The notes under the pieces were generated by a model. The model was not told the DNA's origin. It made no database searches and saw only the letters and a list, made by a program, of their open reading frames with translations. Of a DNA stretch of 64,000 bases, positions 1 to 12,591 are shown piece by piece. The position numbers and the translations under genes are program-made. Position 1 is the stretch's first letter. Each line of letters starts with the position of its first letter. Location: the NCBI RefSeq assembly GCF_000422745.1, contig NZ_AUGQ01000002.1:1-64000 (forward strand), written 5' to 3'. The stretch is from Microbacterium gubbeenense DSM 15944 (GTDB lineage: Bacteria; Actinomycetota; Actinomycetes; Actinomycetales; Microbacteriaceae).

Positions 1-31
1 TCTATCTTATCACCGTGATTCCGACTGTCAA
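1..31 (-). promoter_or_regulatory. rRNA-type promoter reading off the left edge
   Basis: On the minus strand a perfect -35 TTGACA (26-31) is followed by a 16 bp spacer and a -10 TAAGAT (4-9; an overlapping AAGATA gives 17 bp). Strong near-consensus promoters of this kind are typical of rRNA operons. It lies downstream of tyrS, and in fast-growing mycobacteria the rrnB operon is known to follow tyrS. I infer that a 16S-23S-5S operon begins just beyond position 1. The -35 and -10 are seen directly; the identity of the target is inference. Confidence 0.6.
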
Positions 32-114
32 ATCCGACACGCCGAAGCTACCGAAGCAACCAGGCCATCAGACCGGCAAACCGATCACAGCGACAGACCA
101 CAAACTTACCAGAC

Positions 115-131
115 GACAACCTGAGGTTGTC
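115..131. other. perfect inverted repeat upstream of the rRNA-type promoter
   Basis: GACAACC-TGA-GGTTGTC is a perfect palindrome with 7 bp arms, about 85 bp upstream of the -35 box at 26-31. It could be an operator or a short RNA hairpin. Nothing else in 1-286 looks like a gene. Confidence 0.3.
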
Positions 132-286
132 CTGGAAGTGACATCTTCGTGAAGAGGCCGCTTCCCCCAGTAATCCCGCCCCACAGACATGACATCTGAA
201 GGACTTCGTTGTGGTGGTTGTCGCCTTCCTGGGATGGGGGAGCCTCTCAGCTCGACCTCACCGCTTGGCGGCGACAAGGGATTACA

Positions 287-1039
287 TTACGCAGGAACGA
301 CGAGGGCCACAAAAGCGGCTGCAGCCGGGCGTGTCGAAACGACGTCTGCGAGCGCTGATGCGTCCGCTCCCCCGTCGAACAGGGCGCTCAGCAGCGCGAC
401 GGCGCCGATCAGGATCCCGAACAGCACGACGAGCAGGATGATGCCGCCGATCAGGATCCCCTTGCCGGCCTTCTTCAGCGCACCGGTGACGGCACCGTTC
501 GACAGTGCGTCGTGCATCACCGAGCGTCGATCCTCGATCGACAGGCCGCGTTCCGTGAGGTGAGTCCTGAGCGCCTCGCCCGACGGGCCGGACGCGTACT
601 CGGCCATGACCTGTGCGCGCCCTTCGCGGGTGCGCAGCGCGCGCGAAGACTCGAGCAGCTTCGTCGCCTCGGGATCCGAGACGCCGTACCGCTCGGCGAG
701 CCGGCCGGACATGTGCACGCCCAGCTCCTTCATCGCTTTCGTGCGCCCCTCTTCGGTCGTGAGGGCGAGCGCGGTCTCGCTGATGCCGGCGGCGTCGATG
801 TCGACGCCGGCCTTCTGCGCGTACTCGGCGGCGCGCTGGCTGCCGGCCTGTTCGGCGGCGCGTCGCGCTTCCTCGGTGGGGATCATCGCCTCCGAAGCGG
901 CCTGCGGGTCGAGACCGGCCACCGCATCGCGCAGCGGATCGCCGCGTTCGATGAGCTCGATCCCGTCACCGATGGCAACGCCGTCGTCGGGCTCTGCCGA
1001 GCGGCGCCACGGCATCTCATGCGTCGAACTGGTGCTCAT
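287..1039 (-). CDS. hypothetical protein with C-terminal membrane segment
   Basis: 250 residues, no recognised family. The first ~190 residues are Ala/Glu/Arg-rich and predicted mostly helical. One hydrophobic stretch at roughly residues 195-215 (GILIGGIILLVVLFGILIGA) looks like a single transmembrane helix, followed by an Ala/Val-rich tail, so the protein is probably membrane-anchored with a cytoplasmic N-terminal part. The ATG is preceded by a very strong GGAGGGGG ribosome binding site. It follows tyrS by 38 bp on the same strand and sits before the inferred rRNA operon, so it is likely the last gene of the arg-tyrS transcription unit. Function unknown. Confidence 0.75.
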   Translation of the reverse strand: MSTSSTHEMPWRRSAEPDDGVAIGDGIELIERGDPLRDAVAGLDPQAASEAMIPTEEARRAAEQAGSQRAAEYAQKAGVDIDAAGISETALALTTEEGRTKAMKELGVHMSGRLAERYGVSDPEATKLLESSRALRTREGRAQVMAEYASGPSGEALRTHLTERGLSIEDRRSVMHDALSNGAVTGALKKAGKGILIGGIILLVVLFGILIGAVALLSALFDGGADASALADVVSTRPAAAAFVALVVPA

Positions 1040-1077
1040 CTTGACCCCCTCCGATCACGATAGCGAACCGCACGTGC

Positions 1078-2370
1078 TCAGGCGACGAATACTCCCGCGA
1101 GCGCTTTCTTGCCGCGACGGAGCACGGAGACTCCGCCGGGAAGGGATCCGGTCACGACGGCATCGTCGGACGTGACCTTCTCGCCGTCGAGCGATACGCC
1201 GCCCTGCTTGATCGCGCGGCGCGCTTCGGACCCCGACGGCACCAGCTCGGTCGCCACGAGCGCGTCGATGATCGAGGTTCCGGCCGCAAGGGTCGCGTGG
1301 GGCAGCTCCGCGAGCGCCGACGACAGCGTGCCCGCATCGAGCGATGCGAGCTCGCCCTTGCCGAACAGCGCCTCAGAAGCCGCGATCGCCTTCTGCGTGA
1401 GGTCGAGCCCGTGCACCGTCGCGGTCACCTCGAGCGCCAGCCGCTTCTGGGCCGCCCGGCGGAACGGCTCGTCGGCGACGAGCCGCTCGTACTCGGCGAT
1501 CTCGTCCCTCCCCAGGAAGGTGAACACCTTGAGCCGTTCGATGACGTCGCGGTCGTCGGCGTTGAGCCAGAACTGGTACATCGCGTACGGGCTGCACATC
1601 TCGGCGTCGAGCCAGATCGCGTTGCCCTCGCTCTTGCCGAACTTCGTGCCGTCGCTGTTGGTGATCAGCGGGGTACCGAAGGCGTGAACGTCCGTTCCCT
1701 CGACGCGGTGGATGAGGTCCGTGCCGCTCGTGAGGTTGCCCCACTGGTCGCTGCCGCCCGTCTGCAGCACGCACCCGTACTGGCGGTGCAGCTCGAGGTA
1801 GTCGAGCCCCTGCAGGATCTGGTAGCTGAACTCGGTGTAGCTGATGCCCGCATCCGAGTTCAGCCGCGCGCTCACCGCATCCTTCTTCAGCATCGTGCCG
1901 ACGCGGAAGTGCTTGCCGATCTCGCGGAGGAACTCGATCGCCGACAGCGGCGCCGTCCAGTCGAGGTTGTTGACCATGCGCGCCGCGCTGTCGCCCTCGA
2001 AGCTCAGGAAGCGCTCGATCTGCGCGCGCAGCTTCGCGACCCATTCCTCGACCGTCTCGCGGGTGTTGAGGGTGCGCTCGGCCGTCGGCCGCGGGTCGCC
2101 CACGAGCCCCGTGGATCCGCCGACGAGCCCGAGCGGGCGGTGCCCGGCGAGCTGCAGCCGGCGCATCGTGAGCAGCTGCACGAGGTTGCCGAGGTGCAGG
2201 CTCGGAGCCGTCGGATCGAAACCGCAGTAGTACACGATCGGATCGCCGTCGAGCAGGTCGCGGAGCGCGTCCTGATCGGTCGAGACATGCACGAGGCCTC
2301 GCCAGAGGAGCTCGTCCCAGAGCGTGTCGAAGCTGTCGTCGAGCTGCTGGGGCGCCAAAGTCGTCGCCAT
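1078..2370 (-). CDS. tyrS: tyrosine--tRNA ligase
   Basis: Class I aminoacyl-tRNA synthetase of 430 residues that charges tRNA-Tyr in the cytoplasm. The HIGH-type signature is HLGN at residues 59-62 and the KMSKS-type loop is KFGKS at 243-247. A C-terminal S4 RNA-binding domain (SGSEARRAIKQGGVSLDGEKV) follows. The ATG at 2370 lies 2 bp after the argH stop and has a GGGGAGGG ribosome binding site inside the end of argH, so the two are probably co-transcribed; a longer in-frame extension to 3009 only overlaps argH and is rejected. Length is normal for bacterial TyrRS. Confidence 0.97.
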   Translation of the reverse strand: MATTLAPQQLDDSFDTLWDELLWRGLVHVSTDQDALRDLLDGDPIVYYCGFDPTAPSLHLGNLVQLLTMRRLQLAGHRPLGLVGGSTGLVGDPRPTAERTLNTRETVEEWVAKLRAQIERFLSFEGDSAARMVNNLDWTAPLSAIEFLREIGKHFRVGTMLKKDAVSARLNSDAGISYTEFSYQILQGLDYLELHRQYGCVLQTGGSDQWGNLTSGTDLIHRVEGTDVHAFGTPLITNSDGTKFGKSEGNAIWLDAEMCSPYAMYQFWLNADDRDVIERLKVFTFLGRDEIAEYERLVADEPFRRAAQKRLALEVTATVHGLDLTQKAIAASEALFGKGELASLDAGTLSSALAELPHATLAAGTSIIDALVATELVPSGSEARRAIKQGGVSLDGEKVTSDDAVVTGSLPGGVSVLRRGKKALAGVFVA

Positions 2371-2372
2371 GG

Positions 2373-4912
<2,540 letters not shown>

Positions 4913-4922
4913 GGCCCTGCGA

Positions 4923-7050
<2,128 letters not shown>

Positions 7051-7054
<4 letters not shown>

Positions 7055-7956
7055 GATGCCGAGACCTCCGTTCCGATTCCGTTGCTGGTGAAGAGTTCGA
7101 CGAGCACCGAGTGCGGCACCCGTCCGTCGATGATCGAGGCCTTCTGCACGCCGTCGGTGACAGCGTCGAGGCAGGCCTGCATCTTCGGGATCATGCCCGA
7201 TTCGAGCTTGGGCATGAGGTCGGTGAGCTCGGCTGCAGTCAGGTGCGAGACGAGCGAATCGCGGTTCGGCCAGTCGGCATAGAGGCCCGGAACATCCGTG
7301 AGGATCACGAGCTTCTTCGCGCCGAGCGCCCGCGCGAGCGCGGAGGCGGCCGCGTCGGCGTTGATGTTGAGGGTGTGGCCCGGGTTGTCGAGGTCGGGGG
7401 CGACGCCCGCGACCACCGGGATCCGGTCGGCCCGCAGGTGGTCGAGCACGGGCGTCGGATCCACCCGCTCGACGTTGCCGACGCGGCCGAGACTCTCCTC
7501 GACGCCGTCGATCATCACGCCGCGGCGGCGGCCGCCGAACAGCGCGGCGTCCTCCCCCGAGATCCCCACCGCGAACGGCCCGTGCGAATTGATCTTCGCG
7601 ACCAGCTGCGGGTTGATCTGGCCTGTGAGCACCATGCGGACCACGCTGATCGCCTCGGTCGAGGTGACGCGGTACCCGCCCTTGAACTCGCTCGGGATCG
7701 CCAGGCGGTCGAGCATGTTCGAGATCTGCGGGCCGCCGCCGTGCACGACGACGGGCTTGATGCCGACGTACCGCAGGTAGGCGATGTCCTCGGCGAATGC
7801 CTCCTGCAGCTCCTCCGAGATCATCGCGTTGCCGCCGTACTTCACCACGACGATCTCGTCGCGGTACTGCTTGAGCCACGGCAGGGATTCGATGAGCGTG
7901 GAGGCCTTGAACTCGGCCTCTTCGGGGCTCGTTTGCTGGAGATCGATCGGTGTCAT
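7051..7956 (-). CDS. argB: acetylglutamate kinase
   Basis: Phosphorylates N-acetylglutamate, the committed step of the pathway. 301 residues with the amino-acid kinase fold: KYGGNAM near residue 40 binds the nucleotide phosphate and VVHGGGPQI near 74 forms the substrate loop. An N-terminal extension of about 25 residues before the kinase core is typical of the hexameric, arginine-inhibited class of this enzyme, so feedback inhibition is plausible but not provable here. The start overlaps the argJ stop by 4 bp. Confidence 0.97.
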
Positions 7957-9110
7957 GAGGAGTATGCGCTGTTCTCGTGGACGTAGGCGTGCGTCAGGTC
8001 GTTGGTCATGATCGTCGCCGACTCGGAGCCCGAGCGCAGGTCGATCTCGACGGTCGTCGTGCGGGGCGTGAGGTCGACGTCTTCCCGCGGGCGGTCGGGT
8101 CCGCCCTTCGTGCACACCCGCACCCCGTTCATCGTCACGTCGGTGTCGTACGGGTCGAACCGCGCATCGGTCGTGCCGATCGCCGCGAGCACGCGCCCCC
8201 AGTTGGGGTCGTTGCCGAACACGGCGGTCTTGAACAGGCTGTTGCGGGCGACCGACCGGCCGACCGTGACCGCGTCGTCTTCGGTCTCCGCGCCCGTGAC
8301 CGTGATGAGGATGTCGTGGCTCGCGCCCTCCGCGTCGCCCATCAGCTGGGTCGCGAGGTCGAGGCAGACGTCGGTCAGCGCCGCGCGGAACGCATCGGCG
8401 TCGGGCGCGATGCCGGAGGCGCCGCTGGCCAACAGCGTGACCTGGTCGTTCGTCGACATCGCGCCGTCGGAGTCGAGCCGATCGAACGTCGTCCGCGTGG
8501 CGGCGCGCAAGTGCTGATCCGCCTCGTCCGGGGTGAGCTCGGCGTCGGTCGTGATGACGACGAGCATCGTCGCAAGGCCCGGCGCGAGCATGCCCGCGCC
8601 CTTCGCCATGCCGCCGATCGTCCAGCCGCCCTCGGAGCGCGTCGCCTGCTTCGGCACCGTGTCGGTGGTCATGATCGCGCGCGCGGCGCTCTCGCCGCCG
8701 TCGGCGCTCAGCGCCGCGGCCGCCGCCGTCGTGCCGTCGAGCACCTTCTGCCGGAACACCTCGTCGCCCGTGCCGATCAGGCCCGTCGAGCACACGAGAA
8801 CGTCGACCGCGCCGACGCCGAGCAGTTCCGCGGCCTTCTCGGCCGTCAGGTGCGAGGTCTGGAAGCCGAACGATCCCGTGAAGCAGTTCGCTCCGCCGGA
8901 GTTGAGCACGATGGCCTCGGCCGTGCCGTTCTTGATGGCCTCCGCCGACCACATGATCGGATTGGCCTTGGCGCGATTCGAGGTGAACACCGCGGCCGCG
9001 GTCTTCTGCGGTCCGCGGTTGACGACGAGCGCGACGTCGGGCCTGCCGGTCGACTTGAGGCCGGCCGCGACGCCGGCGGCGACGAATCCCTGGGCTGCGG
9101 TGACGCTCAC
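7953..9110 (-). CDS. argJ: bifunctional glutamate N-acetyltransferase/ornithine acetyltransferase
   Basis: 385 residues. ArgJ recycles the acetyl group from acetylornithine to glutamate. The family self-cleaves before a threonine nucleophile; the conserved site is visible in [10 protein letters not shown] around residue 190. With argA and argE not seen in the window, this supports the cyclic acetyl pathway. Start and stop both overlap their neighbours argC and argB by 4 bp. Confidence 0.97.
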   Translation of the reverse strand: MSVTAAQGFVAAGVAAGLKSTGRPDVALVVNRGPQKTAAAVFTSNRAKANPIMWSAEAIKNGTAEAIVLNSGGANCFTGSFGFQTSHLTAEKAAELLGVGAVDVLVCSTGLIGTGDEVFRQKVLDGTTAAAAALSADGGESAARAIMTTDTVPKQATRSEGGWTIGGMAKGAGMLAPGLATMLVVITTDAELTPDEADQHLRAATRTTFDRLDSDGAMSTNDQVTLLASGASGIAPDADAFRAALTDVCLDLATQLMGDAEGASHDILITVTGAETEDDAVTVGRSVARNSLFKTAVFGNDPNWGRVLAAIGTTDARFDPYDTDVTMNGVRVCTKGGPDRPREDVDLTPRTTTVEIDLRSGSESATIMTNDLTHAYVHENSAYSS

Positions 9111-10150
9111 GGCGCTACTCCGTTCATGGTCAGCGCCGTCGTCTCCTCGAGTCCGAGCGCGATGTTCATCGATTGGATTGCGGCGCCCGCCGTGCCCTTG
9201 GCGAGGTTGTCGACGGCCGCGACGATGATGACGCGGTTCGCGGCGCGGTCGATCGTGACGCTCATGAGGGCGGTGTTGGCTCCGGTCACGTCCGCAGTGC
9301 GCGGGTGCGATCCCTCGGGGAGCAGTTGCACGAAGGTCTCATCGCCGTAGGCGGACTCCCACGCGGCGCGGATCTCGGCGTCGGTCGCGCCGGGCGCGAT
9401 GCGCGCGGTGGTCGTGGCGAGGATCCCCCGCGCCATCGGCACGAGCACCGGGGTGAACGAGACCCGCGGATCCGTCGCGCCCGCGCCGCGCAGCGCCTGC
9501 TGGATCTCGGGGATGTGGCGGTGCGTGCCGCCGACGGCATACGGGTTCGCGGATCCGATGAGCTCGGCGCCCAGCAGATGCGTCTTGAGTGACTTGCCCG
9601 CACCGGACGGGCCGACCGCGAGCACCGAAACGATGTCGTCGGTCTCGATCACGCCCGCCGCGACGCCCGGGACGAGGCTGAGCGACACGGTCGAAGCGTT
9701 GCAGCCGGGAGCCGCGATGCGGGTCGCCCCCACGAGGTTCTCGCGCTGCTTCACACCATCGACGAGCAGCTCGGGCACGCCGTACGTCCACGGCGTGTGG
9801 AACTCGCCGCCGTAGAACTGATCCCATGCTGCGCTGCTCGTGAGCCGGTGATCCGCGCCGGCATCGATCACGAGATCGACGCTGTCGAGCGCGTCTGTGT
9901 ACTGGCCCGACTGGCCGTGCGGCAGCGCGAGGAACACGATGTCGTGGCCCGCGAGCACCTCGGGCGTGGTGGGCTGCAGCTCGAGGTGGCGCAGCCCGCG
10001 GAGGTGCGGCTGATGCGCCACGAGCGGGTCGCCCGCGTTCGAGTGAGCCGTGACCGTGGTGATCTCGACATCGGGGTGATTCGCGAGCAGGCGAAGAATC
10101 TCGCCGCCCGCATAGCCGGAGGCGCCGGAAACGGCGACCGAATACGTCAT
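9107..10150 (-). CDS. argC: N-acetyl-gamma-glutamyl-phosphate reductase
   Basis: NADPH-dependent reductase of 347 residues, third step of arginine synthesis. The N-terminal Rossmann motif is [16 protein letters not shown] and the catalytic cysteine is in APGCNAS near residue 148. First gene of the arg operon; its ATG is 7 nt downstream of a -10-like box, so the mRNA is probably leaderless. Confidence 0.97.
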   Translation of the reverse strand: MTYSVAVSGASGYAGGEILRLLANHPDVEITTVTAHSNAGDPLVAHQPHLRGLRHLELQPTTPEVLAGHDIVFLALPHGQSGQYTDALDSVDLVIDAGADHRLTSSAAWDQFYGGEFHTPWTYGVPELLVDGVKQRENLVGATRIAAPGCNASTVSLSLVPGVAAGVIETDDIVSVLAVGPSGAGKSLKTHLLGAELIGSANPYAVGGTHRHIPEIQQALRGAGATDPRVSFTPVLVPMARGILATTTARIAPGATDAEIRAAWESAYGDETFVQLLPEGSHPRTADVTGANTALMSVTIDRAANRVIIVAAVDNLAKGTAGAAIQSMNIALGLEETTALTMNGVAP

Positions 10151-10157
10151 GACTTCT

Positions 10158-10163
10158 ACCTTA
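10158..10163 (-). promoter_or_regulatory. -10 box of the arg operon (leaderless argC)
   Basis: On the minus strand TAAGGT lies 7 nt before the argC ATG, the spacing expected when transcription starts at the start codon. No good -35 box is seen. I looked for an obvious ArgR-type palindrome here and did not find a convincing one. Confidence 0.45.
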
Positions 10164-10308
10164 TTGCGCGATGGGCGGTTGACCGTGACGGCGAACCGCT
10201 CGCGCGGCGCGATTTACGCGTGCGCTGGCCGGCGGTCCGCCCGGATTCGGCGGCCGCGACGGCTCTCGCAGAAGGACATGGCTGCGAGATTAGCACGGGT
10301 CGGGCCTT

Positions 10309-10389
10309 GCCGAGGATCTGAGGATTCGCCGAGGGCCTGACGATTTCCTCGAAATCGTCAGGCCCTCGGCAAGAAGTCAGGCGCTCGGC
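10309..10389. repeat. intergenic palindromic repeat, copy A
   Basis: Two forward units (consensus GCCGAG-n3-CTGA-n2-ATT) at 10309-10327 and 10328-10347 and two reverse units at 10351-10370 and about 10373-10389. The central pair forms a perfect 20 bp inverted repeat with a 3 nt loop (CTC). It begins 8 bp downstream of the stop of the small transporter subunit gene. Related to copies at 39485, 41230 and 42310. It may serve as a bidirectional terminator; there is no T-tract. Confidence 0.85.
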
Positions 10390-10397
10390 GAGAGCGA

Positions 10398-10526
10398 TCA
10401 GATGATCTGCTCGCCGTTCTTCTTCGCCTCCCGCACGTCCTTGACGAACGCGCGGACCAGGACCGCGAGAGTGCCCGCGACGATCACGGGCCACACGAGA
10501 ACATAGAGCGTGAGTGCGACGGTCAT
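10398..10526 (-). CDS. putative transporter small subunit (42 aa)
   Basis: A 42-residue protein, too short for most gene finders. It is one transmembrane helix (YVLVWPVIVAGTLAVLVRAF) followed by a charged tail, KDVREAKKNGEQII. Its ATG overlaps the symporter stop by 4 bp. Small one-helix proteins of this type accompany sodium:solute symporters in many actinobacteria and are named putative transporter small subunit. I infer that it assembles with or stabilises the symporter encoded just upstream. Confidence 0.8.
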   Translation of the reverse strand: MTVALTLYVLVWPVIVAGTLAVLVRAFVKDVREAKKNGEQII

Positions 10527-12190
10527 CGCATGGCTCCTTCCTTCTGGGCGGCAGGCGCTTCGGGGTCGAACGATCCCGTGCGCTGCTTGATGAGTTCGAA
10601 GTCGAACGACTTGGTGCGGTTCATCATCGTGATCGCCACGCACACGATCGTGCTGACGCTGTAGGCGATCAGCGATCCCGACAGCGTCGGATAGGTGTGC
10701 AGGAACCCGATCGCGAACGGCGCCGATGCGAGCGTTGCGACGATGCCGATCACGATGCCCGTCTTCAGGCCGAAGAACCCGAAGGCCATGAGCGCGAGCA
10801 CCACGCCCACGCCGATCGTGGCGAAAACATCGCTTGCGATCCCCACGCCGCCCGAGAGGCCGATCCACTCGAAGCGCACCGGCAGGAACGCCGCGAGCGC
10901 CACGAGAACCGAGACCGTGAAGGCCACGTTCGTCACGCGCTTCCAGTAGAAGCTCGAGATCACCGGGAACACGAGCGCGCCCCACAGCGCGCCCACGAAC
11001 ACGAGCAGGTCGAGGATGCTGAACTGGATCGACGCGAAGCACAGGGCCGCGACGACCGCGACGATCATCGTGATCCGGCCGACCAGGAGCATCGTCTTGG
11101 GGTTGGCGTTCTTCTTGCCGGCCACGTTCTGGCCGTACACGTCAGCCATCACGATCGACGACAGCGCCGTGAGGTCGGAGTCAGCCGTCGACGAGAGCGA
11201 GCCGATGATCATCACGAAGAACACGCAGATCAGTACCGGGCCGAGGTAGGTGGCCGCCATCTGCGGGATGAGGTTGTTGACATCGCCGCCGAGCGGCTCG
11301 ATCCCCGCGTACAGCGCGATGACGCCGAGCATGCCGACGCCGATGATCGTCGCGCCGTAGCCGACGGTCGCCGTCACGAAGGTCTTCTTGATGAGGTCCT
11401 CGCGCACGGCGAACAGGCGCTGGGCGATCGTCTGGTTGCCGATCGCGTAGGCCAGTACCGCCGCGATGTAGGGTGCGCCCTGCTCGAAGAAGGCCTTCGA
11501 GGAGAAGAAGTTCCCCTGCTCGGGCGTGAGGTTCGACGCCCCCTGCTCGAACATGCCGGGGCCGCCGGCGGCGAAGAACACGACGGGCACGATGATGACG
11601 ACGGCGCCGAGCATCGCGATGACCTGGGCGAGGTCGGTCAGCACCGACGAGCGGAAGCCGGACCAGAGCGTGTAGAGCAGCACGCCCGCGCCGATCGCGA
11701 GGATGCCCTGCGTGAAGCTGAACGGCGACAGCAGCGAGATGAGCGCGCCGCCCGCGATGAGGTTCGACGTGAGGCTGATGAGGCTGCCGAGCACGTTGGA
11801 TCCGGCGAGCATCAGCTGGCTGGAGCGCCCGTGGCGGGCGAACATGACCTCGGCGATCGTGTGCGCGCGGGGCGCGACCGAGCGGATCCGCTTGCCGAAG
11901 GGGTAGATGAGGAGGATCATCAACGCGCCCCACAACCCGTAGTGGATCGGGCCGGAGATCCCGAACTGGTAGCCGGATGACGCCGAGGCGTACATCGACG
12001 AGGCCCAGATCCAGGTGGCGGTCATAGAAGCCGCCGAGATGCCGAAGCCGAGCTTGCCGCCGCCGGTCATGTAGCCATCGGCGTTCTCCTTCTTCCGGGA
12101 GATGCGGACCGACATATAGAAGCTGCCGCCGAAGAAGACGAGCATGAGGATGACCACGACGGGCCAGGAGATCTGTTGGAGGTCGCCCAC
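10523..12190 (-). CDS. sodium:solute symporter family transporter
   Basis: 555 residues with about 13 hydrophobic helices and the SSS-family pattern of TATWIWASSMYASASSGYQFGISG followed by GPIHYGLWGALMI, and GSLSSTADSDLTALSSI further on, which carries sodium-site serines. Imports an unknown organic solute with sodium across the cytoplasmic membrane. The GTG at 12190 (VGDLQQISWPVVVILM) is chosen because the preceding in-frame residues are Arg-rich and not membrane-like, and AAAGGGA lies about 11 nt upstream. Followed by its 42-residue partner with 4 bp overlap. Confidence 0.85.
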   Translation of the reverse strand: MGDLQQISWPVVVILMLVFFGGSFYMSVRISRKKENADGYMTGGGKLGFGISAASMTATWIWASSMYASASSGYQFGISGPIHYGLWGALMILLIYPFGKRIRSVAPRAHTIAEVMFARHGRSSQLMLAGSNVLGSLISLTSNLIAGGALISLLSPFSFTQGILAIGAGVLLYTLWSGFRSSVLTDLAQVIAMLGAVVIIVPVVFFAAGGPGMFEQGASNLTPEQGNFFSSKAFFEQGAPYIAAVLAYAIGNQTIAQRLFAVREDLIKKTFVTATVGYGATIIGVGMLGVIALYAGIEPLGGDVNNLIPQMAATYLGPVLICVFFVMIIGSLSSTADSDLTALSSIVMADVYGQNVAGKKNANPKTMLLVGRITMIVAVVAALCFASIQFSILDLLVFVGALWGALVFPVISSFYWKRVTNVAFTVSVLVALAAFLPVRFEWIGLSGGVGIASDVFATIGVGVVLALMAFGFFGLKTGIVIGIVATLASAPFAIGFLHTYPTLSGSLIAYSVSTIVCVAITMMNRTKSFDFELIKQRTGSFDPEAPAAQKEGAMR

Positions 12191-12551
12191 GGAGGCGGGT
12201 CCCTTTCTCTTGCCGCGCAGCACGCAGGCCGCGCGCGGTTGACGTATACGAACCTGGGCCACTGCTGCCGACATCGGACGAGCGAATGACCCGGGGCACT
12301 TCTCCTCTCGCGACTGGTACTGGACGCGGGCGCGCGCAAGCGCACTGAGCGTCAGGAAACGGAAAGCGCGGCGAACACGCGCGTGTGTGTCACGGCGATC
12401 GCGGTGCGGGGAGCGCACCTGGCGCTCGACCTCCACCCCCGCGCTGTCGCACGGGCACCACACGACACTATCAAAAACCTGGTGCCGAGCCTGGAGAAGC
12501 CTGTGAAACAGGTGGTACGCATCGCGTGTTCGCCTCGTTCCGCGCGCGAAA
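12191..12551. other. intergenic region upstream of the symporter
   Basis: About 360 bp without a credible gene. On the minus strand TATACG around 12246-12251 could be a -10 box for the symporter, but no convincing -35 accompanies it. No tRNA-like or repeat structure was seen apart from the pheT terminator at its right end. Confidence 0.4.
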
Positions 12552-12583
12552 AAGGGCGAGGGATCCGCGGATCCCTCGCCCTT
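12552..12583 (-). terminator. rho-independent terminator of pheST
   Basis: A perfect 32 bp palindrome (AAGGGCGAGGGATCCG and its complement), 8 bp after the pheT stop. On the minus strand it is followed by a TTTTT run, giving a classic intrinsic terminator. Confidence 0.85.
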
Positions 12584-12591
12584 CTCAGCCG

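Noticed and set aside
68..277. A 69-codon frame on the minus strand at the left end
   Set aside because: It has no recognisable domain, overlaps the region of the inferred rRNA leader, and shows low-complexity Arg/Ser/Pro composition.
10151..10308. Possible ArgR operator in front of argC
   Set aside because: No clear ARG-box-like palindrome was found, and no argR gene is in the window to support it.
12191..12551. A small gene or RNA gene in the 360 bp gap before the symporter
   Set aside because: No frame with a ribosome binding site and no cloverleaf or known RNA motif could be recognised.
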